A DNA stretch of 16,240 bases from an uncultured Micromonospora sp. (GCA_937951935.1 CALGAM010000172.1:1-16240); one strand, 5' to 3'; counted from the first letter of the stretch, positions 6,669-14,588 are shown. Numbers and translations are program-made. The notes: generated by a model not told the origin, from the letters alone.

Positions 6669-7735
6669 GTGCCGACCCCCGATCCCCGCGGGCCGACCCT
6701 GGCCGGGACCGGTGCACCCGGAGCCGGGTCGGCTCCGGACCGGTCCGGCACCCGCCGAGCCGATCCGGGGCGGCTGCCACCCCGGAGCAGGGCGACGGCC
6801 CCGGCGGAGAAGCTGACCACGCCCCGGGGAAAGAGATAGGCGGTCACCACGAAGAGCCCACCGAGCAGCAACGGTGCATGACCGGGCAACATGCCGGAGA
6901 GCCAGTCCCGAACCGCGATCACCAGGGCGGTGCCGGCGATCGCGCCACCGACCGAGGCCACGCCACCGATCACCGCACCGAGCAGCAGCAGGGCGGAGAC
7001 CTCGAACCCGAAGTCGGCCGGAGACACGTACTGCTGGACGCTGACCAGCAGGGCACCGGCGACTCCGGCCAGCGCTCCGGTCGCCACGACGGCCGCCGCG
7101 AGGTAGCCGGTGACCCGGTGGCCGCTGGCCCGCATCCGCGCCTCGTCGTCCCGGCACGCCCGCAGCAGCAGGCCCGCCGGGGTACGCAGCACGATCAGCA
7201 CGACCGCGAGCAGCGCCGCGACGACGACCAGGGTGTAGAGATACCGTTCCCGGTCGCTGTCCAGCACGCCCATGCCCCACACGGGCCGGACCGCCGGCAT
7301 CCCGGCGAGTCCGTCGCTGCCCCCGGTCACCGAGCGCCACCTGCTGGCGGCCGTCACCGTCAGCTCACCGACGGCCAGGGTGATCATGAGCACCACAACC
7401 CCCCGGGCGTGGACCACCAGCGGCACGGTGAGGGCCGCGAAGAGGGCACCCGCCGCCGCACCGGTCACCACCTGGACCAGCCCGATCGGGCAGACGTGCA
7501 GTCCGACCAGGGCACCGGCGTACGCACCGGCGGCGAACGGCCCCGTCTGACCGAGCGTCGGCAGCCCGGCGACGCCGGTGAGTATCGCGACGCTCACCCC
7601 GACCAGGCCGAGGACGAGGGTGCGGGCCAGCAGTGAGGTGGTGTACGGATCCACGAGCCACGGCGCCGCCACCGCACCGGCGAGGGCCGCGACGGCCCCG
7701 GCCCGGACGAGCCAGCGTGACGGCCTCGGGGTCAC
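6665..7735 (-). CDS. livM: HAAT-type ABC importer permease LivM
   Basis: A 356-residue multi-pass inner-membrane permease, partner of LivH. Family signs are GLPTLGQTGPFAAGAYAGA (58-76), the cytoplasmic coupling loop LLLRACRDDEARMRASG (189-205) and the late GGVASVGGAIAGTA (257-270). Hydrophobic segments run through most of residues 10-310. A hydrophilic tail of about 40 residues rich in Arg, Pro and Gly follows the last helix. GTG 7735..7733 is chosen because it forms a GTGA overlap with livH and has GGGGAGG about 6 nt upstream; a start 12 codons earlier would lie deep inside livH. The substrate cannot be read from the permease. Confidence 0.93.
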   Translation of the reverse strand: MTPRPSRWLVRAGAVAALAGAVAAPWLVDPYTTSLLARTLVLGLVGVSVAILTGVAGLPTLGQTGPFAAGAYAGALVGLHVCPIGLVQVVTGAAAGALFAALTVPLVVHARGVVVLMITLAVGELTVTAASRWRSVTGGSDGLAGMPAVRPVWGMGVLDSDRERYLYTLVVVAALLAVVLIVLRTPAGLLLRACRDDEARMRASGHRVTGYLAAAVVATGALAGVAGALLVSVQQYVSPADFGFEVSALLLLGAVIGGVASVGGAIAGTALVIAVRDWLSGMLPGHAPLLLGGLFVVTAYLFPRGVVSFSAGAVALLRGGSRPGSARRVPDRSGADPAPGAPVPARVGPRGSGVGT

Positions 7736-8652
7736 GTCGTGCCTCCCCACCGGGGCCGGAACCGCCACCACGCCGGCACACCGCGGGACCGGACCGCGAG
7801 CACCGCCGCCATCGCCGTGAAGAGCAGGAACGGCGCGACCGCCGGCGTGAGCGCCACGCCCAGGGTCTGGATCTCACCGACCGCGAGTGCCGCCAGCAGG
7901 GTGTTCCGGACGGAATCGAGACCGCCGAGCACCACCACCACGAGCCCGAGCATCAGCACGGTGTCGGCGGTGGTCGGCGCCGGGCCGATGATCGGTGCGC
8001 CGAGCACTCCGGCCACACCGGCCAACGCGCCGGCGGCGACGAGGACTCCCAGCCGGACCCGGGCCGGGTTCACCCCGAGGCAGGCGACCATGTCGGCGTC
8101 GTCGACGGTGGCCCGCACCAGCATGCCGACCCGGGTCCGGGCCACCACCAACGTGAGCGCCACCGCGATCAGCCCGGCGACCGCGATGAAACCCAGCCGG
8201 TACGCGGGGTACCGGTGGCCGGCCACCTCGACCGTTCCATCGAGGGCCGCGGGGATCCGCACCGGGAGACTGTCCGGGCCGAAGGCGGCGACCAGCAGCG
8301 CGCTCCCGACCAGTGCCACGCCGAAGGTCAGCAGCGCCTGCGTGAGATGGTCCCGCCGGACGACCGGGGCGAGCAGCCCGGCGAGGACGCCGCCCGCACC
8401 AGCCCCGGCGGCCACCCCGACGACCAGCGCCAGGGCCAGACTGCCCCAGCTGGCGTCGGCGAGCACCGCCACGGTGTACGCGCCGACCGCGTAGAGGGCA
8501 CCGTGCGCCAGGTTGAGGATGTTCGCCACCCCGAAGCAGAGCACCAGTCCCGACGCCGCGACGAAGAGCAGCAACCCGTAGGCGACACCGTCCAGTGCCG
8601 GGATCAGGTACGGGTCGATCGCGTCGGTCAGCGGCGCCGCCCGGGTGGTCAT
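7732..8652 (-). CDS. livH: HAAT-type ABC importer permease LivH
   Basis: A 306-residue multi-pass permease. The block GLVLCFGVANILNLAHGALYA (35-55), continuing into VGAY, is the hallmark LivH segment. The coupling loop is RTRVGMLVRATVDDADMVACLG, and GGLDSVRNTLLAALAVG matches the late conserved turn. ATG 8652..8650 overlaps the stop of the binding-protein gene as ATGA; upstream in-frame starts would extend into the preceding gene and add an Arg/Pro-rich, non-membrane stretch. With LivM it forms the transmembrane channel for the ligand delivered by the lipoprotein encoded just upstream. Confidence 0.94.
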   Translation of the reverse strand: MTTRAAPLTDAIDPYLIPALDGVAYGLLLFVAASGLVLCFGVANILNLAHGALYAVGAYTVAVLADASWGSLALALVVGVAAGAGAGGVLAGLLAPVVRRDHLTQALLTFGVALVGSALLVAAFGPDSLPVRIPAALDGTVEVAGHRYPAYRLGFIAVAGLIAVALTLVVARTRVGMLVRATVDDADMVACLGVNPARVRLGVLVAAGALAGVAGVLGAPIIGPAPTTADTVLMLGLVVVVLGGLDSVRNTLLAALAVGEIQTLGVALTPAVAPFLLFTAMAAVLAVRSRGVPAWWRFRPRWGGTT

Positions 8653-9845
8653 CCGCCCACGGTCGCCAGATCGCCGACGACCGTGTTGGACAGTGTGCGG
8701 CCGTCCTGGCGGACCTGCCGCAGGTACCACTTCTGGACCGGCGAGTGCGTCGTCGGGGAGAACTGCCAGGTGCCGCGCGGGCTGTTGATCTGGCCCAGTC
8801 CGGCGATCGCGGCGTTGATCTCCTCCGGGGTCGGGTTCTCCCCCGCCGCCGCGATCGCCTTGTCCAGCACCGCCGCCGCGTCGTACGAGGCCATCGCGTA
8901 GGTGGTCGGCAAGCCGTCGTGGTTTTCCTTCCAGGCGGCGACGAAGGACCGGTTCTCGGCGTTGTCCAGGTCGGGCGAGTAGTTCAGCACCGAGTAGATG
9001 TTCCGGGCCGCCTCACCCTGGGCGTTCAGCACACCGCCCTCGGTCAGGAATCCGGCGGCGTACAGGGGCAGGTCCCGGATCTCGGACCGGGCGTACTGCT
9101 TGACGAAGTCGACCGCGGCGGTGCCGGCGTAGAACGTGTAGACCGCCTCGGCGCCGGACGCCTTGATCTGGGCGAAGTAGGGGGTGAAGTTGGTGGTCTG
9201 CGGAAACGGGGTCCAGAGGGTCTTGCCGTCCGGGTTGGCGAGCTTTCCTCCGATCTTGGTGAAGGTCTCGGTGAACCCGCGTAGCTCGTCCCAGCCGCCC
9301 TGGTAGTCCGGGCCGATCGCGAACACCTCGCCCCTGACGTTGTCCCGGACGTACTCGGCGATGGCGGCGCCGGGTTCGTCGGAGAGGTAGGAGGTGGTCC
9401 AGATGCGGGAGACGTCCCTGAGCTCGGGCCGGCCGTTCGAGCCGACGAACGGGATCTTCGCCTCGTTCAGCAGTGGATACACGGCGGCCACCGAACCGCC
9501 GCCGACGATGCCGGTGAGTACGTCGATCCGGTCCTGCTTGATCAGCTTGGTCGCGGCGGGTACGGCGGTGGGGGCGCCGTCGCCCTCGTCCGCGACGATC
9601 AACTCGACCTCGTGGCCGCCGAGCTTGTTGTCGTGCATCCGCAGGTAGAGCTCGAACCCGTCACGGATCTCCGTACCGACCGCCTCGTACGTACCCGAGA
9701 GCGAGGCGAGGAGGCCGATCTTTATCGTGCCCGGTGCGCCGCTGCCGTCACCGTCGCCGCAGGCGCCGGTGACCAGGGTCAACCCGAGGGCGAGCACGGC
9801 TCCGGTCAGCGCCCGGCAGCGGCTGGTCCCGGTGGGAAAAGGCAT
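8649..9845 (-). CDS. ABC transporter substrate-binding lipoprotein (periplasmic-binding fold type 1, LivK-like)
   Basis: A 398-residue extracytoplasmic binding protein. The N-terminus has a signal (RCRALTGAVLALGLTLVTGAC) with probable lipidated Cys29 followed by a Gly/Asp-rich linker. The mature part starts IKIGLLASLSGTYEAVGTEI, the usual opening of Leu/Ile/Val-type binding proteins. It continues with ELIVADEGD, the hinge-region blocks TGIVGGGSVAAVYPLLNEAKIPFV and AIGPDYQGGWDELRGF, and the C-terminal YAMASYDAAAVLDKAI. ATG 9845..9843 is preceded by GGAG 5 nt away; the longer frame lacks a signal peptide at its start. The overall feel resembles binding proteins for aromatic acids or amides at least as much as branched amino acids, so I do not name a ligand. 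It starts 82 nt after the roadblock gene and overlaps livH by 4 nt. Confidence 0.92.
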   Translation of the reverse strand: MPFPTGTSRCRALTGAVLALGLTLVTGACGDGDGSGAPGTIKIGLLASLSGTYEAVGTEIRDGFELYLRMHDNKLGGHEVELIVADEGDGAPTAVPAATKLIKQDRIDVLTGIVGGGSVAAVYPLLNEAKIPFVGSNGRPELRDVSRIWTTSYLSDEPGAAIAEYVRDNVRGEVFAIGPDYQGGWDELRGFTETFTKIGGKLANPDGKTLWTPFPQTTNFTPYFAQIKASGAEAVYTFYAGTAAVDFVKQYARSEIRDLPLYAAGFLTEGGVLNAQGEAARNIYSVLNYSPDLDNAENRSFVAAWKENHDGLPTTYAMASYDAAAVLDKAIAAAGENPTPEEINAAIAGLGQINSPRGTWQFSPTTHSPVQKWYLRQVRQDGRTLSNTVVGDLATVGG

Positions 9846-9927
9846 GGGGTCTCCAATTGAGGGGGTAAGGGTGTCGGTGGACGGCCGCGGTGGTGGAAAC
9901 CGGGCCGGAGAGGACGGTCGACCTGGT

Positions 9928-10332
9928 TCACCGGCCCTGGGTGAGCGCGGTACGGGCAACCGGAGTCAGCACGTCGCCGATCCGGTTCGCCAGTTCGGTC
10001 ATCTCGTAGGACACCTTGCCGACGTCGCAGTTCGGCGCGGCGAGGACCAGCAGCGAGGCGCCGTCGTTGAAGGCCATCGAGAACATGAATCCGCCCTCGA
10101 GCTGGGTGACGTTGGAGATCACCGCACCCGCCTCGAAGAAGCCGGCGGCCCCGCGGAGCAGGCTGACCAGGCCGCTGCCGGTTGCGGCGAGCTGGTCGGC
10201 CCGGTCCGGCGGCAGGTTGCGGGTGGACGCCACCATGAGGCCGTCCGCGGAGATGGCGATGGCGTGGCTGACCTCCGGGGCCCGTTCGACGAAGCTGTCG
10301 AGCATCCAGCCAAGGTCTCGTTGGGTGGTCAC
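9928..10332 (-). CDS. Roadblock/LC7 domain protein (CvnB-like)
   Basis: A 134-residue single-domain protein of the roadblock/LC7 type. It contains LGWMLDSFVERAPEVSHAIAIS, ADGLMVAST (where the strand-turn-strand ends), the central GAVISNVTQLEGGFMFSMAFNDGASLLVLAA, and the C-terminal helix YEMTELANRIGDVL. Such proteins are the second gene of actinobacterial conservons, where they are thought to act with a small Ras-like GTPase (CvnD) and the sensor kinase (CvnA) at the membrane. GTG 10332..10330 overlaps the kinase stop as GTGA, with GGGAG 6 nt upstream. No DUF742 or GTPase gene follows; the next gene is the importer binding protein. Cytoplasmic; partner unknown, most simply the kinase. Confidence 0.92.
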   Translation of the reverse strand: MTTQRDLGWMLDSFVERAPEVSHAIAISADGLMVASTRNLPPDRADQLAATGSGLVSLLRGAAGFFEAGAVISNVTQLEGGFMFSMAFNDGASLLVLAAPNCDVGKVSYEMTELANRIGDVLTPVARTALTQGR

Positions 10333-12896
10333 GTCGTACTCCCTGTCGAGTCGGTTCTCCCTGTCGAGTCACGTGTCGCGGAGGCGTTCACGAGCCTGGG
10401 ACGGCGGCCGGCCACGCCACGGGCGTACGCGGACATCGCGTTGGCCACCTCGACCGGGTCGCGGCGGTCCGCGCCCCGCGACTGCCGGGGTACGGGCGCC
10501 ACGCCGCCCGGTACGAGGTGCCGCTGTGGCTGGCGGATCGGCAGCCCGGATGCGGTGGTGGCGACGACGCTCGGGGTGGCCAGGCTGCTCGCCGCCCGCC
10601 AGGCCTCGTCGGCCGGGGTCTGCCAGCCCTGGGCCCGGCCCGTCGCCTCCGCGGATCCCGCACCGCCCGCCGTGGCGGCTCGCGCCGCATGGGAACCCCG
10701 GTCCGTCTTGAACCAGTGGTTGACCTGTTGGAAGATGACGAGCTCCTGCGTCGCGTCGTCTGCGCGACCGGCAGGCCGGGGGGTCGGCCGGAAGACCGAA
10801 CCGGCCGGTAGGGCCCGTTCGGCCGGCGCTCTCCGGACCGGAGCCTGCGGTGTCGCGGGGTGGTGCGGATGGGCGGTGGCCGGTTCCTCCCACCGCCCGT
10901 CGGGCACGGCCGTACGGCGGCTCGGGGCCGGCAGCCGGGACTCGGGCGGCACGGGCCGGATCAGCGTCGCCGGCAGGGAGACCTCGGCGATCGTGCCCAG
11001 CCGGGGCCCCGGGCGCAGCTCGACCGCCACGCCGAGCCGGTTGGCCAGCTGCCCGACGACGACCAGACCCATCGCCCGTACCGCCGCCACGTCGGTCGCC
11101 GGTGGCCGGGCCAGCACCTCGTTGAGCTGGGCCAGCCGCTGCGGCGACAGCCCCACGCCCTCGTCACTGATCTGCACGACCACCCGGTCCCCGAGGCTGC
11201 GCGCGGTCACCCAGGCCTCGGTCGCCGGTGGCGAGTACGCGGTGGCGTTGTCCATCAGCTCGGCGAGCAGGTGCACCACCTCGTCGACCTTGTCCGCGGC
11301 GACCGCCACGTCCGGGTCGATCACCCCGAACCGGATTCGGGTGTAGTGCTCGATCTGGGACATGGCCGCCTGGACGACCTTCTGCATCGGCACGTTCTCG
11401 TGTCGGACCCGGCCGACGCCGACGCCGCCGAGCACCAGGAGGCTGGCGTTGATCCGGCCCATCCGGGTCGCCAGGCTGTCCAGCCTGTAGAGCTGCTGTA
11501 GCCGTTCCGGGTCGGTCTCGTCCTGCTCGACCCGGTCCACCTGGGCGAGGAGGGCGTCGACGAGCCGCTGCTCGCGCCGGCTCAGATGGACGAAGATGTC
11601 GGCCATGTTCGCCCGCATCACCGCCTGTTCGGCGGCGGTGCGGACCGCCGCCTGGTGAACGGCGGTGAAGGCCTGCCCGACCTCCCCGATCTCGTCGTCG
11701 CTGGACGGCTCCAACGGGACGGCGTACTGGCGGGCGAGAGCCTCGGGTTGGATGCCGGCGCTGGTGACGTTCCGCAGTCTGGCGACCATCGCCGGCAGCT
11801 CGGTGAAGGCGACGGCGTGCGCCGCGTCCCGCAACCGGCGCAGCCGGCGGGTGATCTGGCGGGCGACCGCCCAGGTCACCAGGACCGTCAGCAGCAGCGC
11901 CGCGGTCATCGCCGCCGCCTCGGCGACGGCTTGCCATCGCTGCGCGGTGCGGGCCGCGTCGACGTCGGCGAGTACCGCGGCGTCGACCCGCTGCTGCACG
12001 TCGAAGAGCCGGACCGCCCAGTCCTGGGTCGCGGCGATCCAGGCGGCGCTGTCGATGTCGAGTGGAGCCCCGATCTCGGCCCGGGAGACCTCGTCCTGGA
12101 GACGTTGCAGCGCCAGCGCCTCCCTGCCGCTTCCCGCCCGCTCCCACCAGACCTGCCACCGGGTGGGTGCCAGGGCGAGGAAGGAGAGGCTGGCCTCGGT
12201 GAAGCCCGTCCGTGCCGCCGTGATGTCCCGTTGCATGGCCGGGGTCAGCTGTCCGGCGGCGATCGCCCGCAGGACGGTGACCTGTTGCTGGCCGAGCGCC
12301 TCGGCGGTCTTCGACAGGGCGGCCGCGGCCCGGATACCGTCCGCTATCTCGGCCGACGCGACTCCCTGGGCGATCGCCTCCCGGTAGGCCAGCAGATCGG
12401 CGATGATGATCCGGTAGCTGAACGTGGTGGCGGAGACGGCGGCGTGGGCCGCCGTCCGCACCTGGGTCCGTAGTGGCGCGAGTCCCGCCAACGCCTTGTC
12501 CACCCGGGCCAGCACGGCCGCGGGCCCGGCGGAGACCTCCGAGAGCAGCGCCCGCTGTCGGTGGTAACGGGCCAGCACCTCGTCCGTCTCGGCCGCCTGC
12601 CGGAGGTAGGCGTCCTGCTGGCGAGGGCGGGCGGAGGTCAGCAGTTCGGCCGCGGCGGCGCGCTCGCGCTGCAGTTGGTAGGCCAACCGGCCCGCTTCGG
12701 CGCCCAACTCGGCGAGGCGACTCAGGTCGCTGGCCCGCGCTGCCTGCCGGACGCTGTCGGCGAGTGCCAAACCAGCGAACCCGACGACCGCCACCAACGG
12801 TGCGGCCACGATGACGCGCATCCGTGAGGCGATCTTCCAGCCGCGTCGACGTACGGACCGGAGCCGGGCCGCGTGGGATCTGATGGTCGAGGCCAA
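10329..12896 (-). CDS. NIT-domain sensor histidine kinase (CvnA-like), phospho-acceptor His replaced by Ser
   Basis: An 855-residue membrane sensor. Layout: basic N-terminus, transmembrane helix about 27-46, extracellular mostly helical region about 50-320 resembling the nitrate/nitrite-sensing (NIT) domain, second helix about 325-345, HAMP-like region 346-415, dimerisation helices about 430-490, and HATPase domain about 535-645. Intact ATP-site motifs are ELMDNATAYSPP (Asn550), ISDEGVGL (Asp578, Gly580, Gly582) and MGLVVVGQLANRLG (609-622). Relatives carry LDHLATRMRR as the phospho-acceptor box; here it reads LDSLATRMGR, with Ser474 (codon AGC) instead of His. The disordered C-terminal tail keeps the family blocks TPADEAWRAA, SGLPIRQP and HLVPG. 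The start is TTG 12896..12894, with GGGAG 6 nt upstream; ATG at residue 26 would shorten the basic start. Heads a probable seven-gene operon. Confidence 0.9.
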   Translation of the reverse strand: MASTIRSHAARLRSVRRRGWKIASRMRVIVAAPLVAVVGFAGLALADSVRQAARASDLSRLAELGAEAGRLAYQLQRERAAAAELLTSARPRQQDAYLRQAAETDEVLARYHRQRALLSEVSAGPAAVLARVDKALAGLAPLRTQVRTAAHAAVSATTFSYRIIIADLLAYREAIAQGVASAEIADGIRAAAALSKTAEALGQQQVTVLRAIAAGQLTPAMQRDITAARTGFTEASLSFLALAPTRWQVWWERAGSGREALALQRLQDEVSRAEIGAPLDIDSAAWIAATQDWAVRLFDVQQRVDAAVLADVDAARTAQRWQAVAEAAAMTAALLLTVLVTWAVARQITRRLRRLRDAAHAVAFTELPAMVARLRNVTSAGIQPEALARQYAVPLEPSSDDEIGEVGQAFTAVHQAAVRTAAEQAVMRANMADIFVHLSRREQRLVDALLAQVDRVEQDETDPERLQQLYRLDSLATRMGRINASLLVLGGVGVGRVRHENVPMQKVVQAAMSQIEHYTRIRFGVIDPDVAVAADKVDEVVHLLAELMDNATAYSPPATEAWVTARSLGDRVVVQISDEGVGLSPQRLAQLNEVLARPPATDVAAVRAMGLVVVGQLANRLGVAVELRPGPRLGTIAEVSLPATLIRPVPPESRLPAPSRRTAVPDGRWEEPATAHPHHPATPQAPVRRAPAERALPAGSVFRPTPRPAGRADDATQELVIFQQVNHWFKTDRGSHAARAATAGGAGSAEATGRAQGWQTPADEAWRAASSLATPSVVATTASGLPIRQPQRHLVPGGVAPVPRQSRGADRRDPVEVANAMSAYARGVAGRRPRLVNASATRDSTGRTDSTGSTT

Positions 12897-13146
12897 GACT
12901 GACTCCCGCGGCTCGTCATCGAGGAGGTCTGCATGCTGCAGTAAGCAAGTCCCATTTCGCCCGACGAGCGGTCAGGATGGCCAGAGTTCCCCGTGGTACA
13001 AACAGGTCGTACCACTACTTGTACCCAAACATGAACCCAGAGTAACCACTGTGGACGCTCGCGCCGGCGTCACCACCACGTTCGAACCGACGATCGCCAA
13101 CGTCATGGTCCGCCGCGGCGGGCGGGACGGCACCGGCGAGGACGGC
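12897..13146. promoter_or_regulatory. Probable promoter and operator region of the sensor kinase-importer operon
   Basis: A 250-nt gap with no gene, less GC-rich than its surroundings between about 12940 and 13080. It contains the inverted repeat GGTACAA (12995-13001)/TTGTACC (13019-13025). Nested in this are TGGTAC (12994-12999) and GTACCA (13009-13014), 9 nt apart, so three GTAC cores lie in 31 bp. A small palindrome CTGCA-TGC-TGCAG lies at 12929-12941. I could not settle on a -10/-35 pair. The repeats fit a dimeric repressor or activator site about 100 nt upstream of the kinase start. Confidence 0.45.
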
Positions 13147-13662
13147 TCAGCGCCGTCGCCGGGCCGGGCCGGGCTGGTGCCGCCGTGATCCCACGGCCGG
13201 GGCCGACCGCGCTGCCTCGGTCTGCACCGAACGCGTCAGCTCTGCCGACTGCGTCCGCAGCACCTGGTCGATCAACGCGCGAAGTTCGTCGATCGCCTCG
13301 ACCACCGCCCGCCGCTCCCACGCCGCGGGGTCCGGTGCGGCAGCGGCCGGACGGGACCGCTCGGCGCCGGCGGGGCGGGGTCCCCGCCGGCCGTCGGCGG
13401 CCATCTGCTCCTGCGCCACCCGCGGCCACAGCTCGGCGAGCCGGCCACCGGTACCGAGCACCTGGTCACACCGGACGGCCAGCTCCTGGCTGCCGTAACG
13501 GCGCCCCGCCTCGACCGCGGCGACGGTCTCCCGGCTGAACCGGACCCGGTCGGCGAGGGCACGTTGGGTCAGTCCCTTGCGGATGCGCCACCGGCGCAGT
13601 TCGCGTTGGAACAGTCGGGTAGCCGTCACTTCCGCTGTGCGAGCGGATGGCGCAGCATCCAT
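13147..13662 (-). CDS. XRE-family helix-turn-helix transcriptional regulator
   Basis: A 171-residue DNA-binding protein. The Cro/C1-type HTH spans about residues 20-72: RELRRWRIRKGLTQRALADR, then VRFSRETVAAVEAGRR (recognition helix around SRETVAAVE), then LAVRCDQVLGTGGRLAELWP. The C-terminal part is an Ala/Pro/Arg-rich linker, a helical segment (VVEAIDELRALIDQVLRTQS) and an Arg-rich tail; there is no recognisable ligand domain. I place the start at ATG 13662..13660, with AAGGTGG upstream; an in-frame start 36 codons earlier runs through AT-rich regulatory-looking DNA. A GACGGC/GCCGTC hairpin (13141-13157) overlaps the stop codon. It lies upstream of the kinase-importer operon in the same direction, so it is a candidate regulator of that operon and of itself; this is inference from position. 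Confidence 0.87.
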   Translation of the reverse strand: MDAAPSARTAEVTATRLFQRELRRWRIRKGLTQRALADRVRFSRETVAAVEAGRRYGSQELAVRCDQVLGTGGRLAELWPRVAQEQMAADGRRGPRPAGAERSRPAAAAPDPAAWERRAVVEAIDELRALIDQVLRTQSAELTRSVQTEAARSAPAVGSRRHQPGPARRRR

Positions 13663-13998
13663 TACCCACCTTCGCGCGTCGACGATTCGTGACACAAGAC
13701 AATTTCGATCAATTTCGGGAGATCCCGAATCAGGAACCCGAAGATCATGATCCAGGATTTGCCGGGCCAATTCTTACGGCCCGGGCCACGTCCTGTGAAG
13801 ACGTACACACCACCCATCGTTGACGGCAAGTGAAAAACATCCTCGGCCAGGACACTTGACGTGGAAGAGCGATCTCCCCGTCTCCGAAGAATGATCTCGG
13901 TCGTCGTCATTGGTCCGGCCCGGTCCCCGGTCCCTCGGCAGGGTGCAGGGTGAGGCGGTCAGGCCGGTTCGCAACGTCCCCGGCGCCCCCGCGAGCCG
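13663..13998. promoter_or_regulatory. AT-richer upstream region of the XRE regulator with several inverted repeats
   Basis: No certain gene. Between 13701 and 13752 lie AATTTCG twice at a 10-nt spacing (13701 and 13711), the palindrome TTCGGGA-GA-TCCCGAA (13714-13729), and the perfect 10-bp palindrome GATCATGATC (13743-13752). They sit 39-90 nt before the regulator start, where an autoregulatory operator is expected. Further up, CAAGTG and CACTTG form a wide inverted repeat (about 13826-13857). A minus-strand 82-codon frame (13910 to 13662) fills most of the region and ends TAATG on the regulator start, but it has no ribosome binding site and atypical codon use. Confidence 0.4.
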
Positions 13999-14588
13999 TC
14001 ACGTCCGCGCGCCACCGGCACCGACAACCGCCGGCAACCCCCGGTGCGCACGGAAGGCGAGATTGGGTTTGTAGGCGGTGACGTGGCCTCCCACCAGCCG
14101 CAGCCTGGGAATGTCCTCGGCGAGGCGCCCCAGCCCGATCCTGGCCTCCAACCGGGCCAGCGTGGCCCGGCACAGAAATGCGGACCGTGGTCGAGGGAAA
14201 GAGATCCCGAGCCGCGACCCGCGTCGGATCGAATCGATCCGGTTCCCGGAACACGGCGGGATCCCGGTTCACCGCGCCGATCAGCGGCAGACACCGGGCA
14301 CCGGCGGGAATCGTGACCCCGCCGACCGACACCGCCCGACGGGTCACCCGCAGCCAGCCGTCGATCGCCGGGCCGTGGCGCAGCGTCTCCTCGACGAACC
14401 CCGGCAGGCGTTCCGGTGCGGCGGCGAGCCACCCCCAGCGCCCGGCACGGACAACGCCGCGTCCAGCGCATGGGCGAGCCGGGACCAGGTCCACCGCCTC
14501 CCCCGCGCCGCCGCGCCAGTCCGGTCACCAGCTCGTCGACACGACGCCACGCCGAGCGCCGCCGACGTGGACCATCGAGGACTCTCAC
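13999..14588 (-). pseudogene. Cytochrome P450 pseudogene, frameshifted and internally deleted
   Basis: P450 sequence is recognisable but scattered over all three minus frames. From the 5' side: VLDGPRRRR and VDELVTGLARR (about 14588-14505); GEAVDLVPA (about 14494); LAHALDAALSVPG (about 14478); PERLPGFVEETLRHGPAIDG with the ExxR motif, continuing to DRFDPTRVAARDL (about 14416-14205); the haem loop LSLDHGPHFCAG with its Cys at 14174-14172; then ATLARLEARIGLGRLAEDIP onward to a TGA at 14001-13999. At least four frame changes are needed. The roughly 120 residues expected between VDELV/DLVP and ExxR, and the N-terminus, are missing. The piece order is correct, so this is a decayed gene. Sequencing error could explain one shift but not the deletion. 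An ATG at 14677 opens a 30-codon frame (ending at 14585) that may be the old 5' end. Confidence 0.8.

Noticed and set aside
5919..6839. Long plus-strand open frames opposite the importer genes
   Set aside because: They lie antisense to well-supported ABC transporter genes and have the His/Arg/Gly/Gln-rich composition of GC-rich antisense shadows. The same holds for the frames around 7633-8901, 9727-11346 and 11586-12473.
12722..13015. 97-codon minus-strand frame overlapping the start of the sensor kinase
   Set aside because: It is out of frame with the kinase, whose TTG start has a well-placed GGGAG, and it runs through the putative operator region.
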